This document shows positions 47,501 through 59,298 of a stretch of DNA of 64,000 bases, in pieces; within the stretch, counting starts at the first letter, position 1, and every line of letters starts with the position of its first letter. The notes beneath the pieces are model-generated. The model saw only the letters and a program-made list of their open reading frames with translations. It searched no databases and was not told the origin of the DNA. The stretch comes from Zeugodacus cucurbitae (lineage: Eukaryota; Arthropoda; Insecta; Diptera; Tephritidae), in the NCBI RefSeq assembly GCF_028554725.1, contig NC_071670.1, forward strand, positions 70,345,001 to 70,409,000. Reading direction: 5' to 3'. A program made the translations under genes and the position numbers.

Positions 47501-50500
47501 TGGGCCAACTTACATATTTACACTTTATAAGCAACTTCGCAGGCAACCGCCCCGGTTGGGGCAGCATAATTTATTTAACCACTTTGTAACGGCGCAATCA
47601 ATTTAGAAATGGCGAAATTTGCTATTTAGTAAGGGACGTAATAAGTAATAAATTGAGTCGGAGTGTAAAGTGAGAACGTTTGTGGACAAAGTTACAACGA
47701 CATTTCGATTATAATGGTCTGAGATTGGGTCATTACTAGAGGTATATTGAAACGTTGCGGAAAAGAAATTTTCCAAATGGAATGTTAATATTTGGACAGA
47801 AGATTCAATTTTATAAGATGAAGACAAGAGGAAATTATTAAAAGAAAGTATATTAAAGATGAGATGATTGGTAATAAAATCTTGATATCGGAGCCAAATT
47901 AATATTTCTTAGCGCACAAAATATCTTTAAAATCTTCTAGATATTCTGTTATAAGTGCTAGCTAACTTCCAAATAATAAAAACACAAAAACAGCTGACTC
48001 TCATGAGATTATTTTTCATATATCATGAGATATTTTAATATTAAAAGCTCCAATATCTCAAAACTGCGCCAAAAATTCATACCAAATATTAAAGTCATCT
48101 TCAACCATGACTAGTCTTCTTAATCTACATATTTTGAGAGTATACAACCATAAAGTTAGCACTAAAATGCCACTTACTTATGAGCTCTTACCAACATCAC
48201 CAAGTCCCACGGCGTATGAGTAACCTGAAAAAACTCGTTTTTGCCAAAAATTAATTCGCAAAAAAAATCAAGTCCTCATAAATCTCATAAACTCTTACGG
48301 AGCCCACAGAATAGTACCGTAAATGGGCGAACCTAATCCCCGAATCAGCGCAAACAATTGCTTCGCTGCTCCCTTCAGTATGGATACAGGTGCTGAGTGG
48401 CTTACCAACAGCTGTGGGCTGTGCTGCCAAACCGTTGTTTGAAACTTATTTAAGCGCAGCAGCGCATAACTTGTGTGTGACAGTGGATTGTGGTGGTGAA
48501 AATAATTCCGTATAACTGGCTTCCAAACAAAAGAAATTTAACAGCATAATCATAGTTTTTAATCTGCGCGTTTCATTTACAATAGCAAACTGTAGCGAAT
48601 GCGCCAAAAGTGTTAATTATTTCATGAAATCGCTTCACACGCGCGCTTGGTTAAGTGGTTTTTCATTCGTGGTAAATTGTTGCGAGAAATGTTATTGTTG
48701 GAAATGTGAAATTATAAAATTTTCTTTGCTAAATAATTTTATTATTTTTTCTATAATTAAATTTTTGATTTATTGGATCTTAAAGCTACTTAAACTAGAG
48801 AAGCTCAATGCTATATTTGAACCCGCATAATTTCGAATGAGAATAGTCCTCTCTGATTTTTGATAATTTGAAGGCGAAATATTAAGGTAAACGAATGAAT
48901 AAATATTGTTTTCAGAAACTTAAAATTCCCGTTTTTTTTAACACAACGTAAACTACAAGTATGTATATGGAAATGTTGACCACACCCTGATTACTAATTA
49001 CTAAATAATATTCTGATTATTATATATAGTATTTCGTGTGAAATTTTGTTTTAAATTTCCTTATTTTTAAACTTCCTTCTCCAGCTAAATTGTTTATATA
49101 AAAGTATTACTGTCAATAACTGATAAATTTCCCACCCATACACACAAGCATATACAATGCCCGAAATTAAGCAATTAAAAGTAAAACACGCACTTGAGCG
49201 TCAGCAAACGATAAATAAAACGAAAAACTTCTAAATCAACTCCTACTTTACATATATGTAGTGCACTTCCATACCAAGAACAACAAGCAAGCAGTTCCAT
49301 TTCTGCCAAGTAATTTGGTTACTTGCAAATTGCGCAACATAAACTTTACAACATTTTTTTATTTATAATGGTCCCTCTATTTCGTGCAGCTTTTTCGGTT
49401 TAAAATTGCATTAACTGTGCGAAGAATTTAAATTTTTATTTTTTGTTGTTTTGTTTGTGAACAACTCTCATAATCGCAGCGCGGGTATTGTCCTCGACAT
49501 CCTTAAACAAAAACAAATTTTAATATCATAAAATATCGTAATGTTGCTGGCGTGTTGCCGGCTTTTATGGGTGGGTCAGGGGCGCTGAGCTTCTATGCGC
49601 ACAGATTACGCTTTTCAAAGATGCTTGTCTTTGCTGTTGTTGGATTTGTACGCAACATTAAAAATATTTATTGCTGCAACACGCAAAATGCGAAACGGAG
49701 AATACAAAAATGTTTTTTTTTTGTGTTGGAAGGGAAAATCAGAGTATAAGAGGTAGGAATTTGTAATGAGGCGTGACGGGTGGAGAACACGCAATAAAAA
49801 TGTATTTTATTGTATTTTACTGAAGCGCAAACAGAATACAAATATTTCTATTAGATTTTGATTTTTTAGCTTGAAGAGAAATTATTTAATTTAATGCTGT
49901 TTATTTATATAAATGATTAAAATGTCTTGAAAATTTCCTCATCTTTGTCTCCCATATCTTTTTAAGTCGTCCGAGCAAGCGTAACAGGCTCTTATTTAAT
50001 ATCAACAGCACTTATTTAGCGCACTTCAACTCTCATTTCAATCCCACTTTTCGGCCCCTTCAGCAACCACTTTGGCTTTTATTTTCTTTTATCGCGCACA
50101 AAGCGACTTTATTTCGCTTGTGTTGCGGGCGTTTTTTGCTCCATTTCATCGTCGAAAGCCGTGCCGTTGTCGCTGCAATTATTGCCACTTCAGAAGCCAA
50201 TGTCGCCAGGCTTTTTCAATAGCGTTTATGCCTGCACGGGTGCGTCGTTTGAAAAGAAACGTTTTGTATTTTCCAAAAAATTTTAAAATAATTTTAATGA
50301 GAGTGAAATTAGGCCGCTCCTCGCTCATGAACGGTAAAATGAATTTGTTAAGTAATAAAAGAGAGAAATATTAAGAGACAAGTAAGTTGTGTCCAAATTT
50401 CGAAAGAAATTTTTATGTAGATAAAAAGGTGATTTTCGACATTTCGAAAATTATTTCAAATTTTGAAAAATTTCGCAGTATCGAATATTAAAAGCTGTAA

Positions 50501-51340
50501 AAAGCAAATTTCAAATATGCTGAAAAGCCTTACACCTTCCCAACATATACATAACCAAACATTACCTTGTTGCTGTGCCTTGTTGCCACAATGTGTACTC
50601 GTATGCCACTTATGTTGCAATGTTTGGTTACAATAAAAACTGTTTACTGTCGCCATGGGTTACCGTTATGGCAGCGTTATAATTTTGTTTCATTAAACTT
50701 TTGATAGACTTAAGAGGGGCGTCTCCCCGCTCAGTATTTGCCATGCGCCGTTACACTCTGGTGACATTAACGTCACAGTTTGTGCAATAAATTGAATTGG
50801 ACTCAGCAAAATTTTCGAACAAAATCCTATGTGTACGCGTATGTAGATAAGTATAAGGAAATTGATCTCGTTACGAAACATGGCTGAAATTATTTCTTTA
50901 TTTGTATCTATAAATTTGGAGTTTTCGAGTTTTCACTGCCATTTTGACAAGTTGACGAAAAATACTTTTTAATGATAAATGTGACTCTCAAAGTTGGCCA
51001 ATTTTATATAGGCAGTCAGCTCATTAAATTTTCTAAACTTTGAACCTAACCTGACAGTTGTTTTCATTTAATAACGCTATTAGTTTCTAAAACTTGGTCT
51101 CTTCGTTATAAACCAAGCATTAATGAAGTGTCAAACTCGACTAGCAGACAAGAGTTCTGCAGTCGTAAATCAAATTCTTCAAGAAAACAATGATTTTTAT
51201 TATCCAGTACGAGTAAAATATATTGTTGTGAGAATCAACATCGAATTTGTTAGAAGAGTTTAATGCTGTACCCTACAATAAACTATAAAATCGTTTTTAT
51301 TAGTTTAGTTTAATGCTAAATACCAAACTTCCTTATTTAT
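44540..51340. other. non-coding stretch, no gene recognised
   Basis: Nearly 7 kb of AT-rich sequence. Two overlapping opposed frames (109 codons on plus at 47024-47353, 128 on minus at 46939-47325) have no domain and are mutually exclusive, so neither is called. No structured RNA or complete transposon was recognised. Confidence 0.5.
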
Positions 51341-51364
51341 ATCCGATTACGCCCTGAAGTCAAT

Positions 51365-51905
51365 GACCCCACCCTGATCACGTGATGACATTTCAAGGTC
51401 ACGTGATATTTTTGTTATAGGTCAGTGACCCTACCCTGATCACGTGATTTAATTTCAAGATCACGTGATATTTTTGTTTACATTTTTGTGTGAAGCCAAT
51501 GACCCTACCTTGATCACGTGATAATTTAGTTTACAGCTCAATGACCCTACCCTGATCACGTGATGTCATTTCAAGGTCACGTGATATTTTTGTTATAGGT
51601 CAATGACCCTACCCTGATCACGTGATATAATTTCAAGATCACGTGATATTTTTGTTTTCATTTTTGTGTGAAGTCAATGACCCTTCCTTGATCACGTGAT
51701 GTCATTTCAAGGTCACGTGATTTTTTTGTTTACAGGTCAATGACCCTACCCTAATCACGTGATGTCAATTCAAGATCACGTGATATTTTTGTTTACATTT
51801 TTGAGTGAGGTCAATGACTCCACCGAGATCCCAGAGGTTATTTCAAGGTCAGGTGATATTTTAAATAGTTTACAGCCCATTGAACCCGCCAAGATCACGT
51901 GATGT
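51365..51905. repeat. tandem array of GATCACGTGAT palindromes
   Basis: ACCCTGATCACGTGAT-type words start at 51376, 51438, 51512, 51554, 51616, 51690 and about 51753. They alternate with GGTCACGTGAT or AGATCACGTGAT about 21-22 bases later in most units. Spacings of 62, 74, 42, 62, 74 and 63 show a higher-order pattern. About 14 CACGTG cores fall within 540 bases. The array decays at its right end and abuts an inverted copy of the dispersed repeat, so it may be that element's internal tandem region. Confidence 0.85.
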
Positions 51906-51949
51906 ACTCCATTATTCGAATATATAAAGCAATGCCGGAAGATAACGAC

Positions 51950-52432
51950 TCCTGAAAGTTTCGTTGACATATCTTTAGTAGTTTACGAAATATGTACAAA
52001 AAACCTAGTAGGGGACGCGGTCACGCCCACTTTCGTAATAAATTACATCCAAATATACCCCTTCCTAGAACAATCACTTTCATAGCATAATTTATGGCTT
52101 AGTTATAGCTTTTTATAGGTTTTGAGTTATCGTCATTTTGTGGACGTGTCAGTGGTCCGATTTCGCCCATCTTCGAACTTAACTTTCTTATGGTGCCAAG
52201 GAATACGTGTTCCAGGTTTCATTAAGATATTTCAATTTTTACTCAAGTTACAGCTTGCATGGACGGACAGACGGACGGACGGACAGACAGACATCCGGAT
52301 TTGAACTTTACTTGTCACCCTGATCACTTTGGTACATATCACCCTATATCTAACTCGTTTAGTTTTAAGACTTACAAACAACCGCTATGTGAACAAAACT
52401 ATTATACTCTCTTTAGCAACTTTATTTTTTTT
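51950..52432 (-). repeat. dispersed repeat, inverted partial copy
   Basis: Reverse-strand match to the left part of the repeat at 2650. It shares GGACGGACAGACAGACATCC-type runs (52261-52295), CATCCGGATTTGAACTTTAC, GTTACAGCTTGCATGGACGG and, at the outer end, TATACTCTCTTTAGCAAC (52405-52422). The half containing GCGAGAGTATAAAAT is missing and is replaced by the CACGTG array. Confidence 0.8.
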
Positions 52433-55400
52433 TTGTAATGAGCTAAATCTTATTTAAGACCTCTAGTCTTTGGTGTCCGATGTCTTTCTCTCCGATTATG
52501 AAGCGAGCTTGTATATTTCTAATATATTGACGATTTTCAGTTTCAGATGGGAACTATTTCCAGAAAGTTTTGATTGTAGAAATAAATATAGCCTATGTTA
52601 AATATAGCCTATGTTACTAAATATAGCCTACTTTCACGCTTTCGAATGGTGAAAATTTTTTGAAATTAGCAAAGTAGTTTTAGAGTTTCTTCATTATAAA
52701 CATACATACAAATCTTTCCTCTTTATAATAGTAATATAGATATAATAATAATATCATAATATTATATATTGCTAGACTAAATCGATAGAGAATGATGTGT
52801 TTTAGCATCATAATATTAAAATCTTTACTAAATATTCTAGAAAATACAAGAGCTTGTTTGAGTTCATTCTTATTTACATTTCTTTTGCACATAACTACGG
52901 TGCTCATTACAAGTATATACCAGTTCCTGCAACACATTGAGTACTTAAAAATCCTTGCCACATCACGTTTTGCAATTGCTTCACTAGTATAACCGTTAAA
53001 AATCTACCATTTCCTCAGCATAATTCGCAGTACTCATACAGCTCGCAATATTACCGTTACATTGCACATCAGCAACCGTCGAAAGTTGCAATGTGTCTAT
53101 TTGAGTTTTTCTTCCCTTCGTACCTTTCAGCTTCTTCTACACCGCTTTGTCACTTCAAACGGCCTGTTAAATTGCATGTTGTGCCATTCTACTGACATCA
53201 CTTCTTCGTACAACATTTGCCACTGCCGTTGTTAACAACACTTTTTTAAATTTATTGTTGTTGTTGTAGTTGCTTGTTAGCGTTAAAGAGTGGCAGCACA
53301 AGACGCAGAATGCTAACTTTTTGCAAACTTCTATAAGTTGACAACAAGTTGCTTAAAGTCTGCGCAGGAATTAACGGGGTTTCTTTAAGATTTTTATTGT
53401 TAAAGAAAAGAGAATAATGAGAAGAAATTTTTTAAGACACAAACAATTTCATGCCCTTCTTACAGCGAACTCCTACTAAATTTTGTTCTTTGACACCTGA
53501 TCTATTATATTTTTTCACTCTTTCCAAGCGATATCTATTTTGATTGTATTTTGAGTTAGAAAATGTATATATATTCGGCGTTGCCACCTGTAAATATATA
53601 TCCAAGAAAACCACTTCTCTAGTTATTCTCAACTTTAAGCTCGTTCATTTATTTTCACTTCGCCAAAACTGCCTCAGCCCTGTGTGTATTTAGGATTTAG
53701 TAGAGTGAAAAATTAGATGTCATTGGTGTGCACCTCCTCGTAAATTCAACAGCTTCCGGTTAAGCCTTCCCATACGTCTTTCACATACTCGCATATATTT
53801 TTTTGTATTTCTAAGAGTGCCGCAAGTATTTTGTTGTTGTTTTCTATACGTTTACTACTCCATACGCGCTATCCTTTTGTTAAGGCACATGTTTATTTGC
53901 GCGCACCTACTTGTAAATACCTGCAAGAGCACTTCTCTCCACACTCGCAGTCGCACTCACACCCGAAATTCCATGAAGCTTGCTTTTAGGCGCCAACGTC
54001 GCACTTCAGATGCTGCGCTTCGAGTGGCCACCACATATTTTTCAACTTCACTTCACTCCATGCTCACACAAATCGTATATAAATGTACTGTTAGTTCGGA
54101 TTCTTGTTGTGTGGTTCCATGCATGGCATGTGGCATGTGGCAGGCGGTATGCGGCATGTAACAGTCACTTGTCAGACATTGTACTATTATTCTGCATACA
54201 AACACACACACATGTGTACTGTATGTAATGAACAAATATAAAGTAGAAGAAGAAGTGAAGTGAAATCCGCATTGTTGAGCTTCGGGTGCTACAAATTTAT
54301 GCCACTTCAATGAGCTTAATAATACGTCACACAAAAACAAAAAGAAGAAAAAAAGAAAAGAAATGCTGCCGCGCAGAGTGTTCGTGCATTTTTCGTCTGC
54401 TTTTCACTAAACATTTGTTGATTATTTGAATTTATGACTAACCGATTATGTGGGTGTGTCTGTCTATACATGGGTGTGTGTGTGGCAGAGGCCAGTGACA
54501 TCTCAGTGTTGGCAACGGGTTCTTAGTGAAATGAGTGGGCCGTTGGAGTCTTGTTCTCTTGTTGTTTGAAGTTGTTGATAAGAAAACTTTGAAATGTCTC
54601 ACAAGCGGATGCCAGACTATTAGCACACTACACATGTTCTTCACTCACGACAACCGTTTGCAGATTGCCTTTGATGCTTAAATTCCCGAAGAGTTTAGAT
54701 TTAGTTATTTAAGGAGTTAGTGGTAGTCAGAGACACGAAAAAATGAAAAGTTTCAGTATTTTTTCTTTTAAGTTATGTTATTTACAAAAGTAATAATAAG
54801 GCTTTATTATACAATGTTTTGACTTAAAGTCACGAAAATTTGAAAAAAAAAAAATTATAATTTACAAAGTTGTGTTGACCCAGTTTCAAAAAAAGGTCCT
54901 TGCGGTGACAATTATAAGTCCTTGGAGATTCATCTAAAATCAATCGGATAAAAAAAATTAGTTTTATAAATAGATAATCCTGGGCCTGAGCGAAGCTTTT
55001 TTTTTTTTTCAAAAATTAACAAAATGGCGGCCTCAGGAAATTTTTTTCTAGATTTTCGGGAAATCAACAGTTAATAGGTCTTAAAAAATCGAAATTTTGA
55101 AAAAAAAAAAACATGTTTGATTCAGGCCTGCGCTTATTATGCATTCTAAAAGCTGTAGAAATTTCATTTCTAAAAGCAATTATCGGATAAACTTCAAATG
55201 TTCAGAGTATATTTTCAAGATTTTACATTTAACGATAATGCAAAAAAAAAATGGATTTTTTGAAAATCCTGACTACCCCTAACCCCTTAAATATTTTTGA
55301 AGAAATTTTCGACTTACTTCTTTCTTCTTATTTGTATTAACCCACAACACTCAATTTCACGATAAATACTCGCTAGCATAGCATTAGGCGGTTAAAGCTA

Positions 55401-58400
55401 GACATAGATAAATCAACTGCCATCCTTCAGAAATATAGCTCATAATTATCAAAAAAGTCTCCTTCTAATTCTCAAGTTTATTCTTGAAATTTTCAAAAAT
55501 AATATATATTATATTAAATAACAGACAGTATTTCACAAAAAATTGTAAGTTTCTTTAAAAAAAACATTAAAGAATACTTTTATGTTTTAACAGCTTGAAA
55601 TGGTTCCTCTAACCATCGCACCAACCCACACAAACGCACACAAGTTCAACGCTTCCATCGAAAAGTGTGTGGGTGATATCATTACAAAATAATCAAATTT
55701 TAATTTGTTATGCCCCAAAAGTCCTACAAAGCAAACTGTTTTTCGGTCATGAGCCTCCAAGTAGACTTTCAAAGCACCCCTGCGATCAAATGCACTTTAC
55801 ACTCCCACTCACACACACACTCTACTTCAACTACTTCTTTGCCAGTTTAAATATATTTGCGCTTCAAGTATTTTCAGTGCAAACAATGTAGATTCGTGCA
55901 TGAGGCCACACACACACTGGCATTATATTAAATATATGAAATATTAAATATATGTGCACTTGCAGCTTTTACCAGTGACATACGTATGCGTGTGTGTGTG
56001 TGCTATTGTTGGCCACGACTGTCTGAGCATTGTTCAGCGTTTTTATTATTTGTTTGATGTATGTCAGTGCACTTAGTGTCCGTCGCCGCTGAAGTCGATG
56101 TCGTTGACATTGTTCTCCATGCCCGCCTTTTGCTTTGTGTTTTGCTTTCTGCTTTGTAGCGCAATATTTCCAGTGTTTTATGAGATTTTTCGTCATATTT
56201 GGCTTTGCGCTTTGCCTCGCTCTCACTCACACTCCCCCTTTCTCCGCCGCTAAATTGCTTTGGTAACGTTTACTTTGCTTTCGCTCGTTTATTTTTGCCA
56301 TTTTCCTTTCGTTTATGCCATGCAAGTTCTTCGTCTTCAATATGCAAATCCGCTGCTTCGAAGTTCACTAAACGCTCAGAGAGGGAGGGAAAAGTTTGCC
56401 GCAAGTAAAAATCGTGTGTCACTTAATATAAAAGTGTATGTGTGTGTGTGTGTGAATATGTTGTTGCGATTGTTTGAGACTCCGCATATCTTCTGTTTGA
56501 TTTGTGCGCGTGACTCTAGCATGCTTTCAGGCGAGTCTTCTTCTGCAACAGTGACGACATTGACACATCTCGCCGCTTCTGCTAACCATTTTGAATGTCC
56601 ATTTGTGACAAAAAATGTTAGTTTTTAGTTATCCGATCCGCCAATCCAAAATCAAAATTGCTATTAGACCATATTTTTGCTTGACCATTCTTCGCTGAAT
56701 GATTGGTAATTTCTGTGTGTTGAAACGTCTGCCAAATTTACTGAAAACCGGCAGCTATAAGCATGACTAATACATATTGTCATGGCATAGTGGCGCAGTG
56801 AAGCTGAAGAGGAGGGAATTCTTGGTTGTAGGATAATTTAAAGAAAACATATTTTTTCTTTCTCTGTTTCTTCCCACTTAAAAGTTAATAAGGTGTATAG
56901 AGTTTACACGGTCTTCAGGAACTTTACTTTTAATTTGAGCTGTTTGGTATCGCCGGGTTTACGGCGAATCTCGGCACTAAAGCTCTTTCTTCTTTTTCCC
57001 GTCTTCCCTGCGTTCAGCATAGCTTGCATATCCATGGCGCCGTAGAGCTCATACATCATCATCTGTTCATTTCTGTTTTGTAAAAGACATGCTACCAAGA
57101 TCTTCTCGCCAAAGCCCAGTGAAATAAATAAATTCAACACTTTGTTCATCGGTTGGCAAAAGTCAAGCCTATCTAGTTTAAAGCTTGTAAGTTGTCCCCT
57201 GTTTCGAATGACTTAAGGATGCTCACACAATTAGGAAGAAAACCTCGCTCAAATAACTACCGAAGGTATAGCATGAAGGATATATACACATGTGAGTGAA
57301 GAGTTCCTCATTTCTGACATTCCACACACTCAGGTGAAATCGTATATGGAATTTCAAATAATATCTGACTTTTTACACAAAACCATTTACATAAATCATA
57401 ACATATATTTATATAATAAAATTATTCGAATTGTGATCATCACCTGCAGAGCCTTTGACAATGAATTTTGGCTTAGAATTTAGTAAAAAGCATTTTATTT
57501 GACATTGCATACGAATTTACGAGTTATGCAACACGAAATAATGTTTACATGAAGCCCCGTACTCAACTAAAATGCAGACATTCCCTTGTATGTGTGAGAA
57601 AGACATATTTCAGTTGGATATTTCAGATGCGAAATGCTGCAAGCACACAGGGCTTTACCGATTCGATGCGGGCGTGCCAACACTGGTGAATATATTGAAA
57701 GCAATTAAACACGAAAGAATGCTCAGCTTGCATAATTGACACAAATTCTTGCATATTTCCAAACACACAGCCGTTTGTAGGTGCACACACATACAAGTAA
57801 ATGGCGAAATCGAAAAGGACTCCAATATAGGATATATATTCGGGAGATGCGGAAAGTAGAGGTGAAAGAAACGTGTGGCTATATTTTATATGTGTATGTG
57901 AATGAAGAAAATTTGTCACATTTCCTGAAGGTGTTTATGCTAAAGTGTATATGATGGCAATCATGCCAGAGTCATGTGTGTGTGTAACTCCGGCAGGCTG
58001 CTCGGTCAAGTGCTGCCGGCAGCCAATATCCAAAGTAATTAAAATATTTTCCACATACATCAAATGAAGAAATGAAGATTGAGAGCAAGCGGCAATAAAG
58101 GCATGCAGTTTTAATGTTGTTGTGCGCAAGGATGCAGGCAACAAGGATCAATAAACGAAAATGCCAATAACGGAAAATGGTTGCAAAACAGAATGACAAG
58201 TAGCACAGCAGAGGCTGGTTGAAGCAAAGATAATCACGTGGGAGTTTAAGCTGAGCTACTTATGAAGAAAGTAGCAATAAAATTTTAGCCTACTTTCCGG
58301 CGTTGCGCCTGAAAACTTAATTAACTCCGGTGTCATTTTGTGTGACACATTTATTTTTTTCAGCACAAGAAAATTAAATAATTTGAAGCTATTTATTTTT

Positions 58401-59058
58401 TACTCAACAAAGATACTTAGCTCGCATATAACAATATTTATTTTTTCTTCCAAACTCTCCAAATACCCCACTAAGTAATTTGTGCTCACTGCAATTCTGT
58501 TACTCATCTTGTTTTCCCGAACTTAAGCAAAATTTGGCCTGCAAGTATAGCCATAGAGTACCAAAGTTCGGCTGCCAGAATTTACCATTGAAATCAAAGG
58601 AAATCACCAGTTCCGTCCCCGTCGCACATTAACACCGGCCGCGACCGTAAGGCCATGGCGCCCAAAATGGAAATCCAAACTTTATTCATTTTCGCCGGCT
58701 TTTATGCCAGCAGGAAGGAAGAAATTGCGCGTGCATAAAACTTTATTGCAATGCAGCTCGCACCGACACTGACAATTATTTCCGTGCGAACTTTTCCAAA
58801 GTGCGAATCAAATCATTTGTGCATTTTGACTGTCAAGACTATCAAAGAATTACAAAAGTTTTTTAAAGGATGCGATGAAACTTATCTTATGGTTAGTATA
58901 GTTAGAAAAATAATATCTTTATCTTTTAGTATATATCTTAATACCCATTCTTCTGCTATTTTTAAATATAAATTATGATATGTATTAATTTTTCATGTTT
59001 CTCATACCACATGGACCACCTTAGTATCTACTACACACACATACAGTTGTATTTGTAG
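52433..59058. other. non-coding stretch, mostly without recognisable features
   Basis: A triple AATATAGCCTATGTT repeat lies at about 52583-52630. The homopolymer-rich stretch 54820-55280 (AACAAAATGGCGGCC, many A and T runs) looks like a decayed interspersed repeat, but no ends were found. Short GT/AC runs occur at about 54474, 55805, 55988 and 56438. No gene is recognised apart from a weak small frame at 56904-57149. Confidence 0.45.
56904..57149 (-). CDS. small hypothetical ORF, 81 residues
   Basis: ATG-initiated frame with a hydrophobic start (NLFISLGFGEKILVACLL) and a basic C-terminus (KTGKRRKSF, KLKVKFLK). I recognise no family. There is no TATA/Inr pair, and no AATAAA closely follows. 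It may be chance or the remnant of an exon. Confidence 0.18.
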   Translation of the reverse strand: MNKVLNLFISLGFGEKILVACLLQNRNEQMMMYELYGAMDMQAMLNAGKTGKRRKSFSAEIRRKPGDTKQLKLKVKFLKTV

Positions 59059-59298
59059 CCAACTTTGGAGACTACATTGGATTCTTCTTATCTCAGAAAC
59101 TGTCTAAACTCAAATTCTAGTGGTATTTTGTATTACAATACTTTCGAAAACAAAACTCGACCTATTCTGAGTGATATCAAAGTGGAGCACGAAAGTATGC
59201 TCTATTCAATTTCGCCGCCACACTATTTGAATAAGGTTAACGACAAAGGTGCAAACAATTTTGAGTTGACTAATTGCTGTCCATCTCTCTCATCTTAG
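59059..59298 (+). CDS. possible 3'-terminal exon of an unidentified regulatory protein
   Basis: An open frame of 79 codons plus stop begins right after a good splice acceptor (TTGTATTTGTAG|CCA) in phase 0 and ends at TAG 59298. The peptide is rich in Ser, Asn, Leu and Tyr. It contains SDIKVEHES, whose IKVE fits a sumoylation motif, and SISPPHYL. This composition is typical of C-terminal tails of developmental transcription factors. AATAAA follows at about 59597. No upstream exon was identified, which would require a long intron. There is no ATG near the start of the frame, so it cannot be a stand-alone gene in this form. The frame could be fortuitous. Confidence 0.35.
   Translation, partial: PTLETTLDSSYLRNCLNSNSSGILYYNTFENKTRPILSDIKVEHESMLYSISPPHYLNKVNDKGANNFELTNCCPSLSS

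Noticed and set aside
54820..55280. Homopolymer-rich stretch around AAAATGGCGGCC as a transposon
   Set aside because: No terminal repeats, target duplication or coding remnant was found. It is only noted as a possible decayed repeat.
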